Virus record (IMG/VR): IMGVR_UViG_3300032092_000083
Location: 1 to 39,851 of that record
Source: a virus
Reading direction: 5' to 3' (one strand)
Length of the DNA stretch: 39,851 nt
The notes under the pieces are model-generated. The model was not told the origin of the DNA, did no database searches, and saw nothing but the letters and a program-made list of their open reading frames with translations. Shown here piece after piece: positions 31,329-38,668 of the stretch (position 1 is its first letter; each line of letters begins with the position of its first letter). The translations under genes were made by a program, and so were the position numbers.

Positions 31329-31739
31329 TCACGACGTCGCGTAGGTTTTGATGCACTCCAGAACAATAGTGTAGGTGTCGCCCGCAGAGGCGTCAGTCAC
31401 CGTAAAAAGAACATCCCCGGTTGATCCAGCGCCCGCATTGCTCGGAAGACCACCAAATGAAGAAAAATCCATAAGGTAGTTGCTATTTTGGGGAACAGAC
31501 CATGCAAACGTGTCAGCGGTGGCGTCAAACAAAATGCGCAAATTTAATCCGTGACAGGCACCCCACACTTTGTTGATCTTCACACCGTTGCAGGCGTAAC
31601 CAAAAATATTTGACCTTAGGGTGGAGACGTCGATCTTAATGACCCCCGTCTCGCCCGTGCCGTCTGAGATGTTCGTAAACTTGCCGATGAACAGGCGTTC
31701 ACCGTCAAGCAGCGTCTGGGACGATACCGCGTCAGCCAT
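31329..31739 (-). CDS. Small structural-like protein (136 aa)
   Basis: A beta-rich 136-aa protein that I do not recognise. It has no membrane segment and two isolated cysteines in the middle (FGYACNGVKI, WGACHGLNL). The strands IVLECIKTYATS at the end and VLFTVTDASAGDTYTIV fit a compact domain like decoration or spike proteins. It lies between the VTGN-repeat protein and a small membrane protein, after the capsid gene, so it may belong to the capsid surface. Position is the only support for that role. Confidence 0.65.
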   Translation of the reverse strand: MADAVSSQTLLDGERLFIGKFTNISDGTGETGVIKIDVSTLRSNIFGYACNGVKINKVWGACHGLNLRILFDATADTFAWSVPQNSNYLMDFSSFGGLPSNAGAGSTGDVLFTVTDASAGDTYTIVLECIKTYATS

Positions 31740-31761
31740 CGTGTGCCTCCTTTATGCCGGA

Positions 31762-32169
31762 TTAGGCGATGGTTACGCCGCGATCACCCACGATTGCCCA
31801 ACCGGCAGTGGTGTAGATCAGCGTCACACCGTCGCCCACCGCAGTGAACGTGATGGTGGTGAAGCCAATCTTCGTGGTCGGGGTGAGCACCGCCGAACCG
31901 CCGTCAACGACGTGGCTGATGATCTTGATCTGGCCAACCGTGCCATTGGCCAGCGTCAGAGCCTGCGAGGCACCTGTCGTGGTCAGCGAGGTGAGCATGT
32001 CGGTGATATTGACCGCGCCCGCGCCAGACAGAGCCTGATTGGTTGCGATGACGTCGCCCGTGATGTTGCCGGTCACGTCGCCCGTAACGTTGCCGGTCAC
32101 GTTGCCGGTGACGGCACCGATGAAACCGTTGGTGGAGGTGACGGGACCAGAAAATGTAGTCGAGGCCAT
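31762..32169 (-). CDS. VTGN-repeat virion protein, putative capsid fibre or spike
   Basis: A 135-aa, low-charge protein. After STTFSGPVTSTNGFIGA it has five four-residue units (VTGN, VTGN, VTGD, VTGN, ITGD; residues 20-39), a pattern that usually makes a thin triple-stranded beta shaft. The rest is a beta domain (LTLANGTVGQIKIISHVV, KIGFTTITFTAVGDGVTLIY) like those of small phage spike or head-fibre proteins. It is the first gene after the major capsid gene, following a hairpin and a GAGAGGA ribosome site, so it is probably well expressed and on the capsid or tail surface. Confidence 0.7.
   Translation of the reverse strand: MASTTFSGPVTSTNGFIGAVTGNVTGNVTGDVTGNITGDVIATNQALSGAGAVNITDMLTSLTTTGASQALTLANGTVGQIKIISHVVDGGSAVLTPTTKIGFTTITFTAVGDGVTLIYTTAGWAIVGDRGVTIA
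32053..32112 (-). repeat. Five 12-base VTGN/VTGD coding repeats
   Basis: Five in-frame four-codon units at residues 20-39 of the 135-aa protein. The DNA units alternate between GTCACCGGCAAC-like and GTTACGGGCGAC-like forms, so this is a short tandem repeat encoding a likely beta-shaft. Confidence 0.88.
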
Positions 32170-32260
32170 GATAATATCCTCTCATGCGAGATAAGCGTTA
32201 CAGTCTGCATGACGTCAGCCGGGACTGTCTGCAACGCCGGTTTACCCGGGAAAAGCGAAT
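32170..32260 (-). promoter_or_regulatory. Leader between capsid terminator and VTGN-repeat gene
   Basis: Non-coding stretch of about 90 bases, together with the hairpin the longest gap in the late region. On the minus strand it holds a weak inverted repeat (ACAGTC and GACTGT, 17 bases apart) and a good ribosome site, GAGAGGA, before the ATG at 32169. A TTGCAG box is present without a convincing -10 partner at normal spacing, so I do not claim a sigma70 promoter. A phage-type promoter remains possible. Confidence 0.35.
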
Positions 32261-32278
32261 GGGGGGCCGAAGCCCCCC
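32261..32278 (-). terminator. UUCG-loop hairpin after major capsid gene
   Basis: On the minus strand GGGGGGC-TTCG-GCCCCCC forms a seven-pair G:C stem closed by a C(UUCG)G loop, one of the most stable RNA tetraloops. It lies 6 bases after the capsid stop codon. A TTTT follows only about six bases beyond the stem, so termination may be partial, with the hairpin also protecting the capsid mRNA 3' end. Confidence 0.65.
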
Positions 32279-32284
32279 ACCCAA

Positions 32285-33199
32285 TTAGACGCCAGCGGTT
32301 CCGAAGATGCCGCGCGGATCGGTCCAGCCGAACGTGTAACGCTCGGTGGCCTTGTAGCGCATGCTGTCGGTCTCGAAGTCGCCTTCCATGGACTTTTCCA
32401 AGCCACGGCGCATCATCAGCTTCAGACCTTCGGGGGCGTCGGTCTGAATCCACCAAGCGGTGGTGGAGGTGATACGCGACAGGTTCGCCTGACCATCGTT
32501 CAGCAAGCCCATGGACTTCACGGGGTTGATGTCGTTGTCAGCCGTGCCAGTCCGCAGCACCGACTTGAGCAGCACTTCCGCCTGGAAGACGTTGGACGGA
32601 CCCGTCACGATCTTCTTCGGCGTCAACCGGATGCGCTTGCCGTTGTTGTCAACAGCGTTGCGAATCTGGATGAGCAACTGTTCCAGCGAGGTCTGCGACA
32701 GCGCCGCAGGCGTGGTCAGCACGTTGGAGAACGTGCCGTTGACGATGGGGTGGTTGTTGGCATTCAGAGCCACGCCGTCACCGCCCGGATAGGCAGCGTT
32801 GAACGCGCGGTTCAGGATGTTCGCACCCAGCGTCTCCTTCGTCTCGATCAGAGACTGCGCGAGATGCTTCGCGTAGGTCTGGCCGATGCGGATGTGATCG
32901 CCGTCCTCGACAAGAACCTTGGTCAGGCTGAATGCCAGACCGTAGACCTTGTAGAGGTAACGCTGGAGGAACAAAACGCCACCGCTCTGGTAGCTAACGG
33001 CCATGCCGTCGGGCAGTTCAGGGGCCGCGCCAAAACCATAGAGCACGGGCTCCTCATGGTAATTGCGGGGAATACCCTTCTGCTCGCGGAAGACCATCTT
33101 CCACTCATCAGCGCGCTGATCATAAACGCCGTCGAAGACTTCGTTCAGGATGGGCTCAACTACCGACCGGAAGTCGGTACTACGCATTGGTGTAGCCAT
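32285..33199 (-). CDS. Major capsid protein
   Basis: A 304-aa protein. The features of an HK97-fold phage capsid are seen: an N-terminal arm (MRSTDFRSVVEPILNEVF, WKMVFREQKG), the long helix region (LVEDGDHIRIGQTYAKHLAQ, ETLGANILNRAFN), and strands of the A domain (LTPKKIVTGPSNVFQAEVLL, RITSTTAWWIQTDAPEGLK, YTFGWTDPRGIFG). It lies after the scaffold and a probable decoration gene and is followed by the most stable hairpin in the window, as expected for the most abundant late protein. There is no fused protease domain. A GGGGGG run upstream of ATG 33199 serves as ribosome site. Not cut by any visible pro-peptide, though processing cannot be excluded. Confidence 0.88.
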   Translation of the reverse strand: MATPMRSTDFRSVVEPILNEVFDGVYDQRADEWKMVFREQKGIPRNYHEEPVLYGFGAAPELPDGMAVSYQSGGVLFLQRYLYKVYGLAFSLTKVLVEDGDHIRIGQTYAKHLAQSLIETKETLGANILNRAFNAAYPGGDGVALNANNHPIVNGTFSNVLTTPAALSQTSLEQLLIQIRNAVDNNGKRIRLTPKKIVTGPSNVFQAEVLLKSVLRTGTADNDINPVKSMGLLNDGQANLSRITSTTAWWIQTDAPEGLKLMMRRGLEKSMEGDFETDSMRYKATERYTFGWTDPRGIFGTAGV

Positions 33200-33213
33200 G
33201 TGTCAGACCCCCC

Positions 33214-33807
33214 TTAGACCGAGTTAACCGGTGCCTTGTAGTGATGTTCGTTGATACGAACAGTCACTTGCACATAGGCATCGGTCAGCGAATCGTTGAT
33301 GTTGTAGGCGAAACCGGTGATCTGGAACTGGCCAGAAGTCGCCTGGATGGCGGTAAGCTGGCAGTTGCTGAGACCGGTCTGGGTCGAACCACCCGGGGAG
33401 GCAACGCTCCAGTCGCATTCTTCACCAACAGCGGTCTGCACAGTCGTGCCCGACGACGGGTTGGTGTACTGGACGTCGAACAGCGTTTCCGGGTCATCGT
33501 ACACCCAGGCCACGATTTCCGTGCCTGTAGCGCCCGAGGGCCAGAAGGGGCTGATCGTCGGCTTGCCGTTGGCGTCATTGTACTGGCAGCCAGCGAAGAT
33601 GCCGAGCAGGGAGATGCCGTCAACGGTGCCCGAGCGGGTGCCGTCAGACGTACCAAGCTGGATAACGCCGTTGTCGGTGAGCTTCACCGGGTCACCGGAG
33701 AAGATGTTCGCGGCATAGGCGCTTGTGATGGTGTAAGCCTTCGGACGCATCTGACCACTGTTGTGGTAAGACGGGCGAAAGCCAAAAGGTGCGCTAATGG
33801 CAGACAT
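33214..33807 (-). CDS. Probable head decoration / structural protein
   Basis: A 197-aa protein (SAISAPFGFRPSYHNSGQM, YAANIFSGDPVKLTDNGVIQ, LLGIFAGCQYNDANGK, VAWVYDDPETLFDVQY). The N-terminal pattern of P-F-G-F-R-P and F-x-G-D-P-V is that of a widespread phage structural protein found next to capsid genes. An AGGAG site stands 7 bases before the ATG. It probably sits on or under the capsid shell, but it could also be a minor capsid protein. Its stop is 14 bases before the capsid start. Confidence 0.75.
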   Translation of the reverse strand: MSAISAPFGFRPSYHNSGQMRPKAYTITSAYAANIFSGDPVKLTDNGVIQLGTSDGTRSGTVDGISLLGIFAGCQYNDANGKPTISPFWPSGATGTEIVAWVYDDPETLFDVQYTNPSSGTTVQTAVGEECDWSVASPGGSTQTGLSNCQLTAIQATSGQFQITGFAYNINDSLTDAYVQVTVRINEHHYKAPVNSV

Positions 33808-33831
33808 TGTGGCTCCTAATGGATTGAGGGG

Positions 33832-34449
33832 TTACGAGAGGTCAAACATGGCCTCCCGCTGCTGCCCAATCTCCAGATTGCCTTCCCCAATTTGCAGCTT
33901 AGATTTTGAAGCCCGGGCCTGCTGCTCGAGGAAATCGGCAGTGTCGGTGAGCTTCTCTTCTTCGCGCAACGGGGCGTCATGGTGCGCCTCCTGCATGTAC
34001 TTCTCGTAAAGAGAAATCGGTAGCTTGAAGGCAAGCATCTCATTGACGCCAATGAGCCCAGCCCAGTCACCGGTCTTCAACGTCGCATATTCCCAGCCGG
34101 GAACATCTTCCGGCTTTACGGGCTCGTAGCCCAGTCGAATGCGCATGTGAATCGAATCACGGGGATTGGTGGTTGTCAGCCAGCAGGTGTGCCAGCCGGG
34201 GATTTTTGGCAGGTCTGGAAGAGAGGACTGGAAGAATTGCTGACGAAACATAGCAACCCGCTCATCATCAGAAATTTCGCGATTTTGGGTAACAGCACGA
34301 TCTTGCATCGCGCGGCTCTCGCGGCCTTCACCAGCAGATTTTTTCAAGCGTTCGTCGGTCATTAAATCGCTCCTTTCAGCGATTGAGGAAGCATTAGGGT
34401 TTTTGAAACCAGCGCGCAAGGTTTTTTCACGCCTTGTTGTTTCGGTCAT
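33832..34449 (-). CDS. Hypothetical virion-region protein (205 aa)
   Basis: A charged 205-aa protein that I do not recognise (WHTCWLTTTNPRDSIHMRIR, VNEMLAFKLPISLYEKYMQE, LTDTADFLEQQARASK). The start is uncertain: I use ATG 34449, 23 bases inside the end of the scaffold gene; ATG 34458 and an upstream frame start at 34503 are alternatives. The C-terminal half is helical with Glu/Lys/Gln. Between scaffold and capsid genes, it may be a head-assembly helper; there is no protease motif (no clear Ser-His-Asp set). Confidence 0.65.
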   Translation of the reverse strand: MTETTRREKTLRAGFKNPNASSIAERSDLMTDERLKKSAGEGRESRAMQDRAVTQNREISDDERVAMFRQQFFQSSLPDLPKIPGWHTCWLTTTNPRDSIHMRIRLGYEPVKPEDVPGWEYATLKTGDWAGLIGVNEMLAFKLPISLYEKYMQEAHHDAPLREEEKLTDTADFLEQQARASKSKLQIGEGNLEIGQQREAMFDLS

Positions 34450-35347
34450 ATTCGGCATACCGTTTGACGTACTTGGAGCGCAGTACCGGGTCATCCCAGA
34501 CACCAGCTTCTACTAGAGCCTGCTTGCGCTCGGGCGATATATACACCTCGCGACGAGTGCTTGTCGGGGCGTGCTCACGACCAGAGCCCACCACCGGACC
34601 ACCGCGCGGTTCGCGCTTGGTGTTAACTTTCTCGAACCGCTCAGGCAGGCGGCGTGCCGCTCGCTTGTTCAGTTCGTCCCAATATTCCGAGGTGCGCGAG
34701 TCAAAACCGTCTTTAGCCAGAGATTGGTCGATGGCAATGACGATAGCCGAGTCTTCGTTGCCACCCGTCGCGTCATACCAGGGGTTCTTTTCGATGAAAT
34801 CTCGAGCATAGCGCAGCGTGGTTTCGTCAATCTGCTGCTGTTGCTGCGGACGCTGGGGGGCCTGCTGAGCCACCTGATTTTTCTGGGCGTGCAGTTGCTG
34901 GATACGCGCCAGCGCCTGATCCCGGTATCGCATCGCCTGTGTGACGTCGTCGCCGTTACCGGCAGCAACCGCCTTGGCAATGACCCGCTCGGCCATGTCG
35001 GCTTCGTGGGCGGCTTGATTGAGAGCATTATCATATGCGCTCAAGTCTGAATTGTGGGCGCGATGCTCTTGGACGCTGACGCGGCGCTCGAGGTCGTCGT
35101 TGCGCTTGCGGAGGAAGTCTAGCTCGAGCTTGTCGCGCTTGATTGCCTCGTCGCGGCGCTGCTTCCGGTCCTGCTTCTCGGCGCGCCGACGCTCACGAAT
35201 GGCATCGCGCTCATCATCGTCGCCGGATGAGGCTACGCGGTCATCAGCGTCATCGTCATCCTGATCGTTGTCAGATAGCTGACTGGGGTCTTCGACAATG
35301 ACGATTTCCTCGTCCTTGTCGTCATCTTCTCTAAGAGTGCCAGACAT
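34427..35347 (-). CDS. Scaffolding protein
   Basis: A 306-aa highly charged helical protein. The first 45 residues are very acidic (EEIVIVEDPSQLSDNDQDDD), then comes a long Arg/Lys/Glu helix (ERRRAEKQDRKQRRDEAIKR) and a coiled coil (LDFLRKRNDDLERRVSVQE), a Gln-rich linker (QQAPQRPQQQQQ), and a basic C-terminal helix (LRSKYVKRYAEYDRNNKA). This is the layout of podovirus scaffolds, which guide capsid assembly through a basic C-terminal capsid-binding helix. The AAGGAGATGAATT leader gives a strong ribosome site. It lies between the GroES-like gene and capsid genes, as expected. Its N-terminus resembles that of the portal. Confidence 0.82.
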   Translation of the reverse strand: MSGTLREDDDKDEEIVIVEDPSQLSDNDQDDDDADDRVASSGDDDERDAIRERRRAEKQDRKQRRDEAIKRDKLELDFLRKRNDDLERRVSVQEHRAHNSDLSAYDNALNQAAHEADMAERVIAKAVAAGNGDDVTQAMRYRDQALARIQQLHAQKNQVAQQAPQRPQQQQQIDETTLRYARDFIEKNPWYDATGGNEDSAIVIAIDQSLAKDGFDSRTSEYWDELNKRAARRLPERFEKVNTKREPRGGPVVGSGREHAPTSTRREVYISPERKQALVEAGVWDDPVLRSKYVKRYAEYDRNNKA

Positions 35348-35360
35348 AATTCATCTCCTT

Positions 35361-35768
35361 TCAGATGAAAGCCTTGACCGTCAGCGGATCACCCGTGACT
35401 TGGCCAATAATATCCAAATCGTTAAAGATCACGAACATGGCGCTGTCGTCGCGATTGATCGCCACTTCCCAGCGGTCGCCGCCGTATTTCGGCACGCGGA
35501 CGAAATCACCCTGCACGCACCATGCACCTTCAGGCCAGAACTCTTGCGTGGTCCGATTTCGGAACGCCAACGACCCGACGCTGACCACCTTGGCCACCTG
35601 GGTGTTCCACTTTTCGGTATCCTGCGTGTCAGAGGACAGGATGATACCGCCCTTTGTGACTTTGCGAGGGGTACGGATTTGAACCAGAACGCGGCTCCCA
35701 AAAGGCTGAACGCCCGGATTTACATCCGGGAAAGCCTCTGCCAGGGCGTCCTCAGAAGTCGTTACCAC
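35361..35768 (-). CDS. GroES-like co-chaperonin
   Basis: A 135-aa protein with a Cpn10 domain at about residues 20-125: PFGSRVLVQIRTPRK, then the mobile-loop-like KGGIILSSD (39-47, the GGIIL matching the GroEL-binding triad), QVAKVVSVGSLAFRN and GDFVRVPKYGGDRW. GroES proteins cap the GroEL ring; phage versions (T4 gp31 type) adapt host GroEL for capsid protein folding. Its place between portal and scaffold fits that role. The start is GTG 35768, supported by GAGGAG 7 bases upstream, and overlaps the preceding gene by 17 bases. The N-terminal 20 residues are an addition to the usual domain. Confidence 0.82.
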   Translation of the reverse strand: MVTTSEDALAEAFPDVNPGVQPFGSRVLVQIRTPRKVTKGGIILSSDTQDTEKWNTQVAKVVSVGSLAFRNRTTQEFWPEGAWCVQGDFVRVPKYGGDRWEVAINRDDSAMFVIFNDLDIIGQVTGDPLTVKAFI

Positions 35769-35946
35769 CAGATTTCTCCTCTTCGATGAGTTTTAACAGC
35801 ACGCTAATCGCTGCCTCGTATCCGGCAACGACACCAACACGATACCCGTATTCAAAGGCATCGCGTTCCTGTGGGCGCTTCAGGGCGTCCACAGAAAACT
35901 GAAATTGAGCTTGCTTCAGAAGATTGAGAAGTTTGCCTTCGTTCAC
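35752..35946 (-). CDS. Small hypothetical protein (64 aa)
   Basis: A 64-aa helical protein (LLNLLKQAQFQFSVDALK, YGYRVGVVAGYEAAISVLLK) with no recognised family. It begins with GTG overlapping the stop of the 46-aa gene (GTGA), and its end overlaps the GroES-like start, so it is expressed within the packaging/head operon. Similar short genes follow portal genes in other podoviruses. Function unknown. Confidence 0.65.
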   Translation of the reverse strand: MNEGKLLNLLKQAQFQFSVDALKRPQERDAFEYGYRVGVVAGYEAAISVLLKLIEEEKSGGNDF

Positions 35947-36083
35947 GCCTGATTCTTTTCCGTCTTCGGTTCAGGCGGCAGAGACTGGCCGTCGAGCTTC
36001 TCACCCGCCGCAAGGCGGTGCTTCTGCTTCACATAGGCACCGGTCATCGGCACCGTGCCGTTATTCTTAGGCTTGTCGTCCAT
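35943..36083 (-). CDS. Very small hypothetical protein (46 aa)
   Basis: A 46-aa frame too short for most gene finders: it starts MDDKPKNNGTVPMTGAYVK, is basic and Pro/Lys-rich, and ends KTEKNQA. TAGGAG stands before the ATG with good spacing. It fills the gap between portal stop (36092) and the 64-aa gene and shares GTGA with the latter, so translation is likely. No family is recognised. Confidence 0.6.
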   Translation of the reverse strand: MDDKPKNNGTVPMTGAYVKQKHRLAAGEKLDGQSLPPEPKTEKNQA

Positions 36084-36091
36084 GTAAACTC

Positions 36092-38668
36092 CTATGGATT
36101 TGGGTTGATGCCGGTGCCGGTGCTGACCGCCACCTTCTCGCCAGTCGCCATCTCGGCAGCGGCAAGCAGTTTGGCGGTGTCGTTATCCGCCTGATTCATG
36201 CGCTCGCGGGAAGCAAGTTCTGCCGCCTTGCGCTCGTTCTCGGCGGCTTCCTTAAGCTGATCCGCCCGCAGCTTTTCGACGAGTTCGATCTGCTTGCTTT
36301 GCAGTTTCGCCTGCTCGAGTTGGGCCTGCATCGCAAGACGCTGCTGGTCGATCTGAGCCTTTTGCTGCTCAAGCTGAGCCTTCTGCTGATCGGACTGTGC
36401 CTGCATTGCAAGCCGCTGCTGATCAACCTGGGCGCGCTGCTGATCGGTCTGAGCACGCTGCTGAATGGCCATCTGCTGCACCTGGGCACCAAGCTGGGCG
36501 ACCTGCATGCTGCTGTCAGGCGGCATTTGCGACTGAGGCCCAAACTGCTGGGCGGCTTGGTCGATGGCGGCGAGTTCCTGCGCCATTCCGCCCAACTGCT
36601 GCTCGATGTACTGCTGAACTTGCACGATAAGTTGGGCCTGATCCTTGGCTTCTTCGGGGATCAGTTCCTTTTTCTGAGCAATATCAACAGAATTATGCGC
36701 CTCAACAAGGTAGTAATTCAGCAGGTGATCGCGCAAATGCACCGAAATAGGATACAAAAACGTCTTGGTGATCGACGGATTGCTGCCAAACAGCGGTGAT
36801 TTCAGGAATGCCATGTGGATCATGATGTGAGCGAGGTGATCCTGCTTCGGCAGCACATAAATAGGCCGACCCATGGCGGCAGCGACGTTTTCGCTGACCG
36901 GGTCCATGTTATCCTTGCCCGGTTCCGGCTGGAGAACCTCATCTGCCGGGATTTTCAGGGTGCGGAGGAAGATTTCCTCGACCTTGCGAGGGTCATATAG
37001 CTGCGGCATCGCCGTTGCACGCGCCATAATTGCCTGAATTTGGGCAAAACGCTGGGTTTCGGAGAAAATTGCCGGGTCACTGACCGGCACGACGTCAAGC
37101 GGGCCGTCAAAATCAGACGGGTCGATCTCCAGCCCGTCAGATTGGGCCGCAATGTCCTCTTCGGTCAGGTATGCCGAGTTGATCCGGTGCAGAATCTTGA
37201 AACACCGGGCCATCGAGTTGTGCAAGCGGGCGTGAATGCTCGAAAACACCACCATACCCTGCTCGATCAGGGCCATCGTAGTGCCGACAGGCTGATTGGC
37301 GTTCTGATCGCTCAGCTTTTCGAAGGAAGTCTGGATGACACCCTTACCGGCATCCACCAAAAACCCCAAAAGCTGAAACAGCGTCGGGCTCGGCGGGTTG
37401 AACGGCATCGGCATGGCGATCTTGCGGACGTCGTCGACAAGCGCACCGCCATCCATCTCGACCACTTCGGTCGGCTGGAGGTTGATCGTCTGCCCGCCAG
37501 GGCCACCCTTGAGCTTCAGGAGGGTGGGGATGTTCTGGATGTGGGCACTATCCAGCAACGCACGCAAGGCCCCTGTAGCGGCTCCTGAGAGGCCGCCAAT
37601 CATATGCGTCAGGCCGATGGGGTATGCACCGCGCCAGGGCACGAACGGGAACTCGACGATCCAGTCCAGTTCCTGATGCCGGGCATCATCCGGCTCCCAA
37701 TTGCGATAGAGCGCCAGGGCCTCGCCGGTCGACTTGTCGACGCTCAGAATGTACGGGCAGAGGTCTTCGTCTTCGATGTCGAGGTAGGTGTAGATTTCAA
37801 AGATGGTCCGCAGGCCATCCTCGTTGTAGCTGGTGGACTTGCGACCCTCGATCTTGTCGTTAGCAATCGTCGCCTTGCTGAACTCGGGATCATCGGGATA
37901 CCCGAGATCGACGTCGACATACATGCCCGCCTTGACGCGCTTCAAGTACTCCATCTTCGTGATGTACTGAACGTGCGTCTTGCGCTCGGCGGTATAAAAG
38001 TTCGTCGCGGCAAACGGCAGATATACGTCATCAATCGGCACAAACTCGGCCTGTGGACGACGATGCTGCGGGTTCCACATGAATTTGAGGTATTGACCGC
38101 CGCCGAGCGGAAGCTGCGTGCTCAATTGCTCCAGTTCGCTGCGGAACTCGGGCATCTGCTGCGTGGTCTGCCAATTCATGAAGGCGGCTTTACGCTCAGC
38201 CTTTTCGAGCTTGGCTTTATCCGCTTCGCCGTAAATTTTGCTCTTTACCGGCCCGTTCGACGGAAAAATTTCTTTCATGAAGCGTGCGGAGAAATCCACG
38301 CAGGCTTCCACCAGCATCGGGTGGACAACCTTGTTTGCGCCGCTGAACTGGGCACCGCCGGGGGCATCGTCGCCCAGCCCGGTACGGCGCAGCCCTTCCT
38401 CGTACAATTTGTCCCGCTTCTCGCGGGCTTCCTTGTCGCGCTCGATCTTCTCGAGCAAGTCGGTGACGATGTCCTCTAGCGCGGCCTGATCGACTTCGTC
38501 GACAATGTTTGCGAAGTGCTCGAGGTGGCGCTTCTCATCCTTGTTGTTCTCAAGCCGGATGATCGCGCCGCCGTCTTCGGTATCTTCGACTTCAAGATTG
38601 TCCTCGTCATCGAGTTCAATCATCTCGCCGGGCTTGTCGTCGTCATCGTCTTTGAGAGTATCAGACAT
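36092..38668 (-). CDS. Portal protein
   Basis: An 858-aa P22-like portal. The acidic N-terminus (MSDTLKDDDDDKPGEMIELD) is followed by the portal body: ANKVVHPMLVEACVDFSARF, FVPIDDVYLPFAATNFYTAE, IVEFPFVPWRGAYPIGLTHM and QPVGTTMALIEQGMVVFSSI are conserved stretches of podovirus portals. The C-terminal 120 residues are Gln-rich heptads (736-819), probably the long barrel or a coiled-coil extension. Twelve copies would form the DNA gate at one vertex, docking terminase and the adaptor. GAGG precedes the ATG. The gene overlaps the ART-domain gene by 8 bases. Confidence 0.88.
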   Translation of the reverse strand: MSDTLKDDDDDKPGEMIELDDEDNLEVEDTEDGGAIIRLENNKDEKRHLEHFANIVDEVDQAALEDIVTDLLEKIERDKEAREKRDKLYEEGLRRTGLGDDAPGGAQFSGANKVVHPMLVEACVDFSARFMKEIFPSNGPVKSKIYGEADKAKLEKAERKAAFMNWQTTQQMPEFRSELEQLSTQLPLGGGQYLKFMWNPQHRRPQAEFVPIDDVYLPFAATNFYTAERKTHVQYITKMEYLKRVKAGMYVDVDLGYPDDPEFSKATIANDKIEGRKSTSYNEDGLRTIFEIYTYLDIEDEDLCPYILSVDKSTGEALALYRNWEPDDARHQELDWIVEFPFVPWRGAYPIGLTHMIGGLSGAATGALRALLDSAHIQNIPTLLKLKGGPGGQTINLQPTEVVEMDGGALVDDVRKIAMPMPFNPPSPTLFQLLGFLVDAGKGVIQTSFEKLSDQNANQPVGTTMALIEQGMVVFSSIHARLHNSMARCFKILHRINSAYLTEEDIAAQSDGLEIDPSDFDGPLDVVPVSDPAIFSETQRFAQIQAIMARATAMPQLYDPRKVEEIFLRTLKIPADEVLQPEPGKDNMDPVSENVAAAMGRPIYVLPKQDHLAHIMIHMAFLKSPLFGSNPSITKTFLYPISVHLRDHLLNYYLVEAHNSVDIAQKKELIPEEAKDQAQLIVQVQQYIEQQLGGMAQELAAIDQAAQQFGPQSQMPPDSSMQVAQLGAQVQQMAIQQRAQTDQQRAQVDQQRLAMQAQSDQQKAQLEQQKAQIDQQRLAMQAQLEQAKLQSKQIELVEKLRADQLKEAAENERKAAELASRERMNQADNDTAKLLAAAEMATGEKVAVSTGTGINPNP
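36212..36463 (-). repeat. Gln-rich heptad repeats in portal C-terminus
   Basis: Twelve consecutive seven-residue units (residues 736-819), such as QQRAQTD, QQRAQVD, AQLEQQK, AQIDQQR. The block DQQRLAMQAQ occurs twice, 28 residues apart. The pattern predicts a continuous coiled coil. Confidence 0.85.
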
